A DNA stretch of 64,000 nt from Ophioderma brevispina (Eukaryota; Echinodermata; Ophiuroidea; Amphilepidida; Ophiodermatidae), in the NCBI GenBank assembly GCA_023653785.1, contig JAMKCH010014212.1, forward strand, positions 124,001 to 188,000, read 5' to 3'. Every line of letters begins with the position of its first letter. The stretch's first letter is position 1. The position numbers and the translations under genes were made by a program. Shown here piece after piece: positions 32,691-44,699 of the stretch. The notes beneath the pieces were generated by a model. The model had not been told where the DNA came from, searched no databases, and was given only the letters and a program-made list of their open reading frames with translations.

Positions 32691-33736
32691 CAACCGCATT
32701 ACTTACTTATTAAGATGATGGATTATGGATTTTCGCAATGAACACGATATACACTCATGTTTAAAGGTACTTCAACATTCAAATACCGGGAACTTATCCT
32801 GCAAAAATTCTTTATAAACAGTCATGTTATTCGCAAGGTATGGTTAAGTAATTAAGTGGGCATATTTTAACAAAGATAAAATAGAGGAATTCTAGTTAAA
32901 GTGTTCATGTTTTGTCTCCGAAATTACTAAATATCAATATTAATGAATTCCAGAAAATCATTGAAAATCGTAAACTTTAATATTTTTAGCAAACTAACAG
33001 ATACATTAGGGCCGATTTTCAAAACTCAACCCCAGGCTGACCGGCGGTTCATGGCGGTTTAACCGTGGTTCATTGTTTAGAATAATAGAAACCGGTTCCA
33101 TCCGGAAAGAACCGAGTGGAACCGGCGAGCAACTAGCCTTTTATCAAGGCTTTGATTATTTATTCAATTTGTGTGAGTCCGCCCCTCTCTGGACCGCTCA
33201 AAGTTGAGTCGTAATCAAAGCTTTTCGCAAATATTTCCTTTTCTTTGTTACTCATTGATTTTTCGGGATATTTCTTCCGAAACTATAGCGATCGTTGATT
33301 GGTCAATGATGATGTCATCGTTCGCTTAAAATAGTTCCCAGAATACGAGTTTATTGGAACTGATCAATAAAACCATTCAATTATTGGGTTTTTTGTAACG
33401 GATTCAAAACAAAGCGAATACAGCCAGGATCCCTGATACCGCTAGCTGGGAATGTAAAATGGCGAACACTCTTGCTGCTGCGAAAACGGCCCGGTGAAAA
33501 TCATGGTGGAATTACATGCATCGTTTTGTCACTGTGTAGGATCCCTGTGTAGGATTATTCGAGCTAGCTGCACGTACGGTACTGTGCTGAGTTACGACTA
33601 TCACCTGTGCTATGAGCGTATTTGAAGCTACGGCTACGTGTACTGATGTGATACGTTTACTATAAATGTGAATTTCAGTCATTGTAGTGAACAATGTTGT
33701 ATTGTAGTACATGTAGTTTCATTGCATCGTTCAGCC

Positions 33737-33797
33737 ATGCCATGGCTCGGCCGAAAGTTTAGCCAGTATGTTGGAGGTGCCTTGTCAATTTGTCATG
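33737..33797 (+). CDS. Candidate first coding exon with splice donor (speculative)
   Basis: ATG at 33737 opens 20 codons (MPWLGRKFSQYVGGALSICH) that end at CATG|GTAAGT, a strong donor. A second GGTAAGTTC follows 13 bp later. The region from 33.4 kb is less AT-rich and holds ATTGG boxes and a short upstream frame (MANTLAAAKTAR, stop at about 33497), as 5' untranslated regions often do. I do not recognise the peptide and no second exon was found. With so many repeats around, chance is a serious alternative. Confidence 0.2.
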
Positions 33798-34402
33798 GTA
33801 AGTTTCCGAGGTAAGTTCTTGTCTAGACTAGGAGGTGCGTGTCCCCTAAATTCTCGGTGTGAATTTGGGAACTAGACTTCATTTCTGGCGTGAATTTTGG
33901 GATGTTCGCCACACGTCACATTTGCGTGGCATGATGATACGCGGGTCAGGATTCATCATTTTAATTTAATGTTCAAAATCACTTGTCATGTCTGTGAGTG
34001 GCAATTTTGACTGGTCACTGCAGTACGAATATTTGATAAAATGACTGACGTATGCCCTAGTCTAGTCTCATATTAAATGTGTTTGTGCAGGGAAAGTGGG
34101 AATAACTTTTACTGGGGACTTTTATTTCTGCAGAGCTGGGCTACAACTAGCCCATCTGCCATCTCACATACCGTACGGACTCACTCGCACTCGCAGCTGT
34201 CAAGAAGTTCGTTGAGTGAACAGTTGCTTTGAATCGTATGCTAATTAGGCCGTGCAAAAATCGATATGGTAATTTTGACGGGCGACGTCATCGATATTGG
34301 CAAGTATCTGAAAACGTTGTCATCGATGAAATTGGGCGGTGCTTACGATGACGACATACTTTGATTGACACATTATGCTTGCACAGGGAAATACCAATTT
34401 GC

Positions 34403-34500
34403 GCAAAGACGCCTCGCTCCGCTCGGCCACACGCCTTCGGCGCTCGACACGCGCCTTTGTCCCCCTCACAGTTGGTGGATAAAAACGCGAGGCGTCTTTG
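34403..34500. mobile_element. Small GC-rich foldback element
   Basis: CAAAGACGCCTCG at the left and CGAGGCGTCTTTG at the right are exact complements, with CGCTCCGCTCGGC and CCTTCGGCGCTCG inside. It is much richer in GC than its surroundings, as MITE ends often are. No target duplication was fixed. Confidence 0.65.
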
Positions 34501-34663
34501 GGTTTTGAAGCCGGCCCTAACGAAAGTAATCAAAGTCCGGCAGGTATCATAGTCCGGGTCCATAGACGACAACGGAATAAAGCGTGAAACTAATGTTGCG
34601 TGAAGAGTCAACTGAATCGATTTGACCTATTGTTCACCATTGTTCCCGGACTGTGAGCCCGGA

Positions 34664-34688
34664 GGACTATATCTCCTGCCACACCGGC
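34664..34688 (+). repeat. Short dispersed repeat shared with 30-54
   Basis: Matches the reverse complement of 30-54 at 24 of 25 positions. See that entry. Confidence 0.6.
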
Positions 34689-34849
34689 CCTTACGACACG
34701 ATCACCTAAAAACGAATTTCAAACAGAACAGAGCTGGTCACGTGCTGGTGATCGTAAAAAGTTATGTGATAGCCAGTGATGGCCAAAGAATAAAAGAATA
34801 CTATTTTTTGTATTATGAAGTGCCAATAAATGTATTTTCTGGATTATAA

Positions 34850-37640
34850 GGGTCAACTCATTTGCAGTTGCTATTTACATTCCAGAATGTTGCAAGTATT
34901 AATCTATTTTTTCCCACGAAACTAGGCGCTCGAATACTATCATCCTGATGAAAGGTAATTCATAAGGCAATCCTCCACTAGAATAGAAAACCTATGATTC
35001 AAATTTGATCTGGCAAATAATCTAAATCATCTCGTATACTAACCCCCGTATTATGACCCCCTTGTAGTCGAATGCTATCCTTAATGATACGTTCCCGGAT
35101 ATAATGCCTGTTTCCAGTCACCAACTGGGAATAGTGTGGAACATGAATAAAGAGGGGTCAGGTTTTGTACAGGGGTTAAAAATTAAAGTGTTCTAATTAA
35201 TTGAGTTTATTTGTTCACTGATATGTTTATCAGGTTATGTTGATTAAAATAATGTATAGTTGGCTTATCTACGAACAAACTTTAATAGGTAAGGTAAAAA
35301 CAGTCATCCTATGGACATATTTTAAGGGCACTCCGATTTCGTCGACATTGGTGGCATATTACTCGTTTGGTCACCTTGAACTAAGAAACTTTATTTGAAT
35401 ACCTATGTGTTACTTCCGCGTGTACTTTTCAACGCCACCCTATAGACTATATAGACTCTCAACACGTTTTGCTCCAGAATTACACAATGGAAAGTATAAA
35501 TTTCCATGAAATGTATACTGAGGTTTAGACAAACAATTTGTTACCATTTATTATTGGAATCGGTTCATTCTTACCTTTCAGCCCCAGGATGACCTTGAAC
35601 AGTTAACCCCTTATATAGCTGTCGATCTATTGCCCGTCGAACTAAACATTATTTTAATCCTTGGATTACAAGGTATTATACAAATCAGCCAGATTTGATC
35701 ACTTTGAAATTTTGACCACTGTATAAACGTTGCCCTCTCCCATGTTCCACCTTTTCTACCAATGGTGACTTTGGATATGTTGTTCTATGACTGTTTCTAA
35801 CAACAATTTCACAAATGTGTTTGTATTGCAATGTTTATTCATTTTTCTAGCCTATACCCAGATCTACATGTATTTATCGGTTTCTTTGGGTGAGCATTTT
35901 AGGGCTATGTTGTAATTATGAAATTATATTGACTTATTCTGATACACGAAATGTCATCGTCATTCATCATGTTGTTGATTTCATTAGAAGCAGACACTTT
36001 GCAGTGTAAATTAGCATAATTGTAAATTGGCATACTTAGACTGCACGACACTGCACCTCTATTTTAAAAGAGTGAAATAAGTCTCGGCAGAACATTTCTG
36101 CTTTTAAATTGTACACAAAATTGATTTTTTTATGATGTATGATGCTGTGGCTCCGACTAAGATGATAACCCTCTTATTTAAACAATCTATAGAAGCATAC
36201 ATTTGAATACTTTCCCTGATCGCATTTATGTCCACATGGGCCACAGAATCATTTAGACATTTACCTGGGCATGAAAACCTTTTAAACGTTGCTTTCATTT
36301 CTAAAATGTGCACGTTCTAGAAAAGGTTGATAATAATAAAACTTAGGTACCATGATTTCAATATTTCCATTTTAGGCTCCATTACTTGTGTGGGTTTATT
36401 TAAAATTGAATGGAATTGATTCCACATAATGGTTTCTACGAGGTCATTGGGATGATATGGAGATGTTTTAAGGTGCTTTTTGCAGATTGAAATTCGTAAA
36501 ATATACCCTTAGCATAACTCTAAATATCACACAATTCGTAATCCTGATAGCTTCTTGCATAGTTGAGTAAGAAAGTTAATGGACTATGCAGACTTTATTT
36601 ATGCATCAATCTGTTTTCTTTCAGACAATCAAACACACACACACCCACGTCTCCCAGAGCAATATTCGTCCAAAGGACCTACATGATTTTTTGAACTTAT
36701 TGCTCTAGGGAATTTATGTCTGCTTACACAACTACCAAACTAGCGACATTATAAAATACAAGTACAACTTGTAATGTATTTAAATGCAAAATTCATTATA
36801 TATATGTCGAATATTCAGGACTGAATGGTTGACTAGTAGAGTAAATATTTGATCAGTCGTATAAGACGTTTAGTTCATTTGCAAAGCAAATTTTTGCTTG
36901 TAAACTACAATACAGTTCGTATTTAAGGGTGAAAAATGATATATTATTTTTTTAAAGTTTATGATTAGCATTAAATAATTTAAATAAATTTAAAGTTATA
37001 CATTTCTTTGAAAAGTCTCGGCAAAAGGCATTTTTACAAAATATCTTTGTTTCACTCATGTGGTGGTAACACCATCAGAGAAATCCAACAAACAGAACAT
37101 AAAAGCTAAAGGAGCATATATTATGACGCACTCTATTCCTGATTTCCGTTTGAAAAATAATCTCGTTCTCATTATTTACCTGCTCAGCTTCCGATGAATG
37201 CGCTCGCTGGAAATTGACTCGTCGTTCGCAAGCAATTAGAATGCCTTTGGCAATACCCCCTAAGGATAACCAAGTCCATATTATCCTTTTCGAATTTAAG
37301 ATTTCTACCGACGTTAAATATGCTCCAAGTGCAGCAGACCGTCGGGATTCAACAAATAAAAAAAAAATGTGTTTGTGTGGGTGGGTGGCGGCGTTTGGGT
37401 GGCGCGCGCGAGTGTGTGCGGCGTGGAAATTATATGCCCATGGGGACGTTTTCAAGCCATGCGGGACGTTTTTTTTTCTTTTTGAAAGTTTCAGTCTTCA
37501 TAAGCTAATAATCGCGCACGCACAAAATTTAAAAAAATAGGCCACAGGGGCAATTTGTTTTGAATCTCGCCCTCAATTTAATTCGAAACTGAGATATGTG
37601 CATGTATATACGGTATATTTGAAATTATTTTGTTTTGGGT
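34850..37640. other. Non-coding AT-rich stretch
   Basis: Nothing gene-like was recognised. A CCCCAGGATGACCTTGAA word near 35582 recurs near 62687 and, diverged, near 52405 and 58660, pointing to another dispersed family. The Arg/Cys-rich frames at 37.1-37.5 kb have no known domain. Confidence 0.4.
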
Positions 37641-37646
37641 ATTTAC

Positions 37647-37790
37647 AAGTCATTGGTAATGGCTTGTGGTTGTGTCAGGATTTATTCAGCTGAGTAGGCT
37701 TAAGCTGTTCTGGGGCCGAGAGTATCCATGTATCCTAACATGGCCCAATGAGGCTGATGTCATTATAGATGTTTGTTCCTCGTGAACTGA
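37647..37790 (+). repeat. Dispersed repeat, plus-strand copy (see 13070-13265)
   Basis: Starts ACAAGTCATTGGTAATGGCT and runs collinearly with the minus-strand copy to about ACATGGCCCAATGAGG, then diverges. Confidence 0.7.
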
Positions 37791-38023
37791 TTACTTCTAT
37801 TTTGCCAGTATTCATGTATTGGTCTATTTGGATTTGATAAATGACCCTAATCTATGAATTCTTGACCCCAATGCAGTGTCCATTATATGGCTATTTTTAA
37901 TTAATTGTTTGTTAAAATCTAATTGTAGTTCAGTTTGTGTTTTTATCTAATCATAAGTAAGACTTAACATTGAGAGAAATGTACCCTACTAGAATGCGGT
38001 CTTGTGTCTCTTTAATAAAAATA

Positions 38024-38176
38024 TGGTAGACGTTTTATATAGAAGTCCCATGGATGCAAATGAGCTACTGTCATTCATTTCGTCAAGCGCTAGTGCCCAA
38101 CGTCATACTGCGCATGACGGAATCAATTGTAATACCTCATTTGCATCAACGGGACTTCTATATGAAACGTCTACCA
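38024..38176. mobile_element. MITE D, 153 bp, with 6-bp target duplication
   Basis: TGGTAGACGTTTTATATAGA at the left and TCTATATGAAACGTCTACCA at the right. Pairing continues with AGTCCC / GGGACT and GATGCAAATGAG / CTCATTTGCATC. AAAATA flanks both sides (38018-38023 and 38177-38182). Non-coding. Confidence 0.85.
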
Positions 38177-38189
38177 AAAATATAGGTAT

Positions 38190-40065
38190 CTGGAAAACAA
38201 CAATGATGTAATCAATATTTTTCATCGGTTTCATTCCCAATTAAATGATCTTGATTAAACCTATATTCTACTACCAATAACTTTATTGTAAATTACTTTC
38301 TGCAGTCTACTCGTCAGAGCATCGTTCAAATACAAAAGAGTGGATTTTACTCTATAATAGTGAATGCGAGCCCACTCCGAAAAGAGTGAAATTTCACAAC
38401 TTTCGAAGAATATTTTGTGGGTCAAATTTACATGATAAAATTATAAGTTGATTTAGAGAGTATGGTCACCGAGCACCTGTTGATGACAATTGCCAACGGT
38501 TTCATATTCTTTTATTTTAGTCATTGAAAAGTAAATTTGGCAAAGGATTACGAAACCTCGAAAGTGTTTCATATTATTTCCATACAAAAGTGTGATTTTT
38601 ATTTTCCAAAAAAGACCCCTGCCCTATTGTATTCATCTTGATTGGAACCTAGGATGACCGAAAAGTGATTTCATAAGCAGGCTTCTACACGCCATACACT
38701 TGGGGCAATGTGTTCATTTTAAGGGTACATAATGTAGATGCATTCAAATGATCTAAGCACAAAACTTTAAAAGGGAAAATTAAAGAAAAAGAAAAAATCT
38801 TTCGTATTTTGTAGTTCAATTCATGAACACAATTGTTCATGATTGGAAATATTTGAATTACGTAATCTTTAATTATAATTAGGTTATTAATCTTAATTAT
38901 AATTCGTTTGCTGAGAATTACAAGGTTTCTACTGAAATTTGGGTTTTTTTGAGAGTAACCATATTCTTGAAATTTACATTTGTTAAGCATCAAAGCGTAT
39001 TTAACTTTGATGGGATTGGGTTCTTGTATAATGTTTCAAGGTCCACATATTCTTTTGTTTTATTATATTGTTTTTTGTGAACGTCCATATCTCAAATGTC
39101 AGTTAAAACCTGTAATTCTCAGCTCCGAATTATTGAAACTTTCTTGACAATAATGTCTTCAAGTTTCTTCATTTATTTGGGATGTTCCCTCACAGAGGAT
39201 AAGAGCGACTTTCCAGGAACAAGGCGAAATAGTCACTCTCTATGTAAAATACTAGTACAGTACAACCTGGACAAAATTGCTACAGAAGATTTTTCTGCTG
39301 TAACTAAGCAGTAAAAGATCTCCCCAAACAAACATATCAAAAGGTAGAAAAATGGGAAGCTGGCAAGACATGCTAATTTGCATTTATCTTACGTGGACGT
39401 ATACCCCAATATTTCGACAAGGTATATAGCTCATAAATTCATGTTTAGTAAGGGAGTTTTTTTCATTTTTTCTGTTAGTATGTGAACATGTTTTGCAGGC
39501 TATGCCTGCAAGGTGTGTGGCACTTGCAATTGATATATTAAAAGGGAAAGTGATGGTCATTTATTCCGATGGCCGCAGCAATTTCCCCCAAAATTAATTT
39601 TGCATTCTACATGATTATCAGACTGCAATCGGGGTGGGTGTGATCTTTAAATTTAGATCAAATTTATTATCAGAGTATTTAATCAAAACCTTGGGTCAAC
39701 TAGTGCAGGGGGCATTCCCTATGCGAATTGATGGGTATATGTGCCTCGGCAGGTGAAAAATAGGTCCTTTCCCTGGTCCCTTCAGATAACATGTACCCAA
39801 AAATAGGGGTCATTCAGTACACTGAAGCTTAATATAAAAATGGGTCATTAAGAAGGGGGCCATGAGGTTAAAAAAACCCAGAAGTTTAAAATAGGAAGTT
39901 GCATCTTTTCCAGAGTTCAAATGCCATGAAATTATAAAATTGCTGTTGCTGCTGTGAAATGATAAAATTTGTTAAAAAAAATGTGCACGTAGGCTCAAAA
40001 ATTTTGATTTGGGAAGTTACAATTCTTTAAAAACATTGGATAATTGTTATGTCAACATTGTGATC
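38190..40065. other. Non-coding AT-rich stretch, no gene seen
   Basis: Short frames only. An AATTATAATTAGGTTATTA-type weak inverted repeat lies near 38868-38905. No recognised repeat family. Confidence 0.4.
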
Positions 40066-40067
40066 AT

Positions 40068-40452
40068 CAGGGAAGAAGAAAGGGGGTAATTTGGTCATAG
40101 CCTGGTATAGGTAGGCAAGCAGCTAAAAGAAGGCGGTTCAAAAGCATTCTAGACGTCACCAAGTCAGCATCTCACAGCACCTTTGACTACGCACTCTAAC
40201 AGGGATGTGATATGTTGCTGGACAAGATCTACTACAAAGCATCATTTGAGTATGCTTGTGGCTTGTGATAGCAGGGAAGAAGAAAGGGGGTAATTTGGTA
40301 ATAACCTGGGTAATAGGTAGGACAGTAGCATAAAAAGGCGGTCAGCATTCTAGACGTCACCAAGTTCAGCATCTCACATACCTTGACTACGCAGCTCACA
40401 TGGATGTGTATGTGCTGTACAAGATCTACTACCACGCATCATTTGAGATGCT
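40068..40452 (+). repeat. Tandem duplication, 204-bp unit, partly coding-like
   Basis: CAGGGAAGAAGAAAGGGGGT starts unit 1 (40068) and unit 2 (40272). Both contain GCATTCTAGACGTCACCAAG, CAGCATCTCACA, ACAAGATCTACTAC and GCATCATTTGAG. In unit 2 an open frame at 40385-40513 reads DYAAHMDVYVLYKIYYHASF and goes on to a stop after RNGIHDRQ. Unit 1 has the same words with frameshifts. I do not recognise the protein; it may be a relic of a transposon ORF. Confidence 0.7.
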
Positions 40453-40564
40453 GCAGATAAAATCAGCCTACATCTATTGCCAAGAACGGAATGGAATACA
40501 TGACCGTCAATGAGTAAGAGAATCATCACCTATCTGCACTACACAGGTACCCCACTCAAAAGGT

Positions 40565-40980
40565 TAGACCTCAAGTACGCTCGGGTCCTATGTTGGAACA
40601 CAAAAAGACTCAAATTTAAAGGCCGTGGCCTGATCGCTAATAGCATCGTCCCCCATACTCCAAGATTTACCGGAAGTGGTCACATTTGGTATTTTGAAGA
40701 AAGTTACTATTTTTTTCATTTCTTCATTTATCCCTGTGAAACTTAGAGCTAAAGGGATATTTGGTTTGGAAGTTGATGAGCGAAACTGTCTCCCCCATTT
40801 TGGTCGACCGATATTAATTTTACACATATAGGGCTAAGAAAAGCAATGTTTTTTAGCTCTCACTGAAAACGGGTTGAAATATCAGCGCAAAACTCTACAG
40901 ATGGGGGTTTATGGGGAGACCATTTTATCAAGATGAAAACCTTTGTTTACTTAAACCGGGCATTGTCACCCCTTTTAATA
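40565..40980 (+). repeat. Dispersed repeat, copy 2 (see 16385-16845)
   Basis: Same block order as the first copy, centred on CCCCCATTTTGGTCGACCGA. Confidence 0.75.
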
Positions 40981-40999
40981 TATTGTATAATAACGAAAA

Positions 41000-42290
41000 T
41001 ATAGGCACAAATGGCACATAAGTTTTATGCAAATTAGCAGTCTTGCCATGCCTTCCGTTTTTTCTACCTGTTTGTATGTTGTTCGGGAGGGTTTGTTCAA
41101 TAAGTTACAGCAAGAAAACCTTCTGTAGTCAATTTTGTCCAGTCATACCGTAGATTGATGGACTAGAATGCTGATGCATTAAAAGAATGTTAGTGATAAA
41201 ACACATAACAGTGGTTTAGGTTTACCATGACTGCTTAGAAATAATCGATTTGTGGGATTTACAATTCGTCAGAATGAACGATAGCAGGCCTCTTGCCTAT
41301 GGGAAGTTTCATATCCAACAAACATTAATTACAGTACTTCATTGTGAAGGAAAACATTTTAATAGTAATTTTTTTTTTTTTTTTTACGACAGTTGCTCCT
41401 GGGCGATTGATACTTTCTTAATTTCAAAATATCTTGAAGGCCATGCTTTTGGTAATCATATAAAAAAACATAACGTTTGAAGATATGCCATGAAAACTCT
41501 AACCTGGCCACCTACAAAAGATCATGGCCCCATCGTTGGCTTTTCACCAGCACCGTCCTTTCCTAACAAATCATTTCGAACTAGGATAAGCAGAGATTTA
41601 AAGTCAGAGGACGCTTGTGTCCATCCCGTCAGCGTTTGAAGCACTGAAGTTATACATATATAACTTACAGAAGCTCAACGATTGTAGTTTCTGCCAATTC
41701 ATACTAATGACTAACATAAATATGTTAACGTGAGTCCAAATGTAATCAAATAACTAAATATGCAACACGCTTTCGTAGTCTAATTAAGTATATAAAGTAT
41801 AGTCATATGCATTGTGAAAAGCGTTTATATGACGTTCTAAAAAGCACAGAGCGCCTTACATTGACATGATAAGTATTTATTCATGACTTTGTTACATCCA
41901 GACGGAGTGTTTTATAATCTATTCATTAGCATATCATTTTTCATACAAGAAAGGAAGGAAGCCAGGTTTACAAGCAGGGAGAAACCAGAGAATCAGGAGA
42001 AACCCTGTCGGAGCAAATGTAGACGGGAAACTGTTATATGTAAAACCACTTGCTCGACACAGGGATCGAACCATTAAGCGATGGAAGAACCATTATGTAA
42101 ATTAAAGTAAAAAAAATGCAAAAGTAAACTCAGTTTACCAATTTGTGTTTGCATTACGCATTAAATTTGAAAGCGATTCATGTCACTTCTTACAAACGTA
42201 AGGGAATGTGAGCAGTATTTCTTAATACCCTTAGGAAAAGGTACTTAATTCTTAGAACCGGTAGTGAAGTTTTTAGCTCTAAAGTAGATA
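41000..42290. other. Non-coding stretch
   Basis: No gene seen. A lone B-box-like GGTTCGATCCCTG (minus, near 42060-42073) may be the tail of a tRNA-derived SINE; no A box accompanies it. Confidence 0.4.
41371..41386 (+). repeat. Poly(T) run
   Basis: About 16 consecutive T residues. Confidence 0.85.
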
Positions 42291-42909
42291 CACTAGACTA
42301 ACAGACTTAAATATCTAGTTATCTGACTGCACGACTGTGAAGTACGATGCGGTCTGCACCGAGGTCTCTGCCTCAGGCTGCTCCGGGTCTTCCCTGATGT
42401 CGGGCTTGTCAGGTGCCTTATGCCTTCCACCGGGACTGTCTTTTCGTCCTGGAGACCAAATGGGCAACGCAGTATCAAGGCGCACATCTTTCGGAATTTG
42501 TGGTCCCGCGGTTTCTGTCCTGGTCGCCCGTGTCCTCTTCGGCATCGCGTCTCATGTGTGCCAGGGGGATAAGTGTTCGCATACTCCTACGCAGACGCCA
42601 CGGCACGTGGAAAAGCTGCTGATTGCTTTGAGTCCTTAGAAACAGTGTTGCAGAAAGAACCTAATCACCTGTAACCAATTTTCCCCGGTGAGCACTTGAA
42701 ACTCAGAAACGCCAAGACGTCAGCTCTGTTTTCCCACCTTGCCGATCGATGCGCAGGGGGACTGGGCATCATTCTGGATGGAGGAGGGGCTGTCGCGTGA
42801 ACCCATCGCCGGGGTGCCTTGGCGTTGCGGTGGGCCGCGGCCTTGCTTTCAGTCAACGCGCCAGGGCAGTCGCTGCCGGGGCGCGGTCTCGTTTCCGGCC
42901 TCCTCGGGG

Positions 42910-44680
42910 GCTCGCGTAAACGGTGGAGCAAACGCCTACGCATTCGCGAACCGGGAATTTCGAGAATCCCGGAGTGACTGTTTTTAGACGTAAACAAGCA
43001 TGAAGCTCTACTGGATAGCCGAAAATATCACAATTATTAATGTTTGAAGCAGGATCGAACTGAGATGAAGGTGAAATAGAAACATACATGTTATAGCTGT
43101 GTGAAAATTTATTTACACGGCGAATTTGTGTGAAATAAAAGAAAAGAAATGGTTTTATCATGATACAGTTGAAAAATGTGTCGAAAAATTGCAAAATTTT
43201 CTCTTCATTTTCAACCGAAATGCAATCCACAGCCATTTTGAAAATTTGGGCTTCAAAATAATAGACTGCAATGCTAATACTGTTCTTAAACGTAACCTCG
43301 GGCACAGTAGCCTGCCTTTTTTAAAGAAAGTTCTTGCTCAATATTTGATGATGGCCGTTTCTGCAACATTTTAAAATGCTCACGCGAGACGGTGATATAC
43401 ATGCACGGTGAGCAGTTTACTACTGACGACGAAGCCTCGGCCGCCTACTCCTGCTATCTACTGGCTGATGACGAAATTGGTGACTGATTCAATGGATTTC
43501 GAGGGCATTTTTGGACAGATCAAAAGTTTGGACATGCAGCATGATTGTATAGGCAAGGCAGCTCCATGACTACTTTGGGTCTAAAGCATGCGTGCTACTT
43601 AGCCTTAGTGCTAAAACTTCTAAGTTTAATGTAGGGTTCTATTCATTCATTGGAACTTCTTGTGCAATAGTAACCATAGTATACGCCCATTCCAACATAT
43701 CTTGACATATCAGGATTTATTTGGGTGGTGCGGAATCTCGAAAAAGTGGACTTTTTGGTAAAAGTGGACCTAACCCCTAATGGTCCCTTTTTTACTTTTT
43801 GACATCTTGATCACCAAATGTTGACTTCTTTCAAAATGTTTTCAAATTTGGACGCCTATTTGAAAAGAAATGAGTCAAAAGTGGAATTTTTTGGGGAATT
43901 TGGGGGGGTCCTCGCACCCCCTGCGTATGGCGAATCCGTGATTCATTGGGGTCCCAGTCAACCCAGTCACTAACAGCCACACCCACGTGTGTGGCATTTG
44001 TGTGACACCCATGACCCTGATAAATTCTACTTAATAAAGTGCAATACTAATTAGTGCTAAATGCTTCAGGGTCATTTGTGTCAGTGGGTCACAAACCATC
44101 CCCCACACCACCATCCAGGGCTAATTATGTAAAGCTAGGCTTATGCTACTAACTAGTAGGTTAGTAGCATCAGTGCATACAACTAATATTAGGGATGAGC
44201 TGGTAAGGTTTATAGTAATGCATCACTGCCCTCAGTGCACCAGAACTAGGCTCATATCCAGGGTTAATGTACTATCCTTGGCTGATGCATGGTGCTACTA
44301 GTTGCTATATTCAATTTAAGCTTCCCTGACCTTTCATTCAAAGCTCAGGATTTAACGCTTTAGGCAATGGATTTTTTTTTTTATCCTCACTGCCGTCGCT
44401 GCTTGCGGAAGATAATGCACTATAGCTATTATGGTATAGTAGCATTGGCGCATACTATCCTAACAAGCACCCGAAAAACACACTCTAGACTAGGGTTATA
44501 CACTAGCCTAGCTAGGCTTGGAAAAATCTAGTCATAGGTTCGTGTCATATAGTTCATTAAAAAAAAAATCGCTAGTCATAGGGCCTAAATTAAAAAGGGG
44601 TGCGCTAGTCAAATTGAAAAAGGTTCGCTAGTCATAATTTAATTTAACCCAAACCCTAACCCCTTATACTAGGGATTTTT
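42910..44680 (+). repeat. Inverted arm, left
   Basis: Reverse-complement partner of 47540-49045. Shared in order from the outside: CATTCGCGAACCGGGA, CATACATGTTATAGCTGT, TACACGGCGAA, CAATTTTCAAC-like, ATTTGATGATGGCC, CCACCATC..GGGCTAATTAT, and the GCTAGTCATAAATTAAAAAG repeats. Extra material at 43.4-44.0 kb has no counterpart in the right arm, so the arms are mosaic and diverged. Confidence 0.75.
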
Positions 44681-44699
44681 TTTATATGACTAGCAAACC

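Noticed and set aside
42665..43305. Overlapping frames in the GC-rich left end of the insertion
   Set aside because: Several frames on both strands are open because of high GC content; none has a recognisable domain or dominates.
43700..43960. Complete hAT element (GGTGCGG .. GGGGGTCCTCGCACCCCC)
   Set aside because: End-like words are present, but inverted ends and an 8-bp duplication could not be matched.
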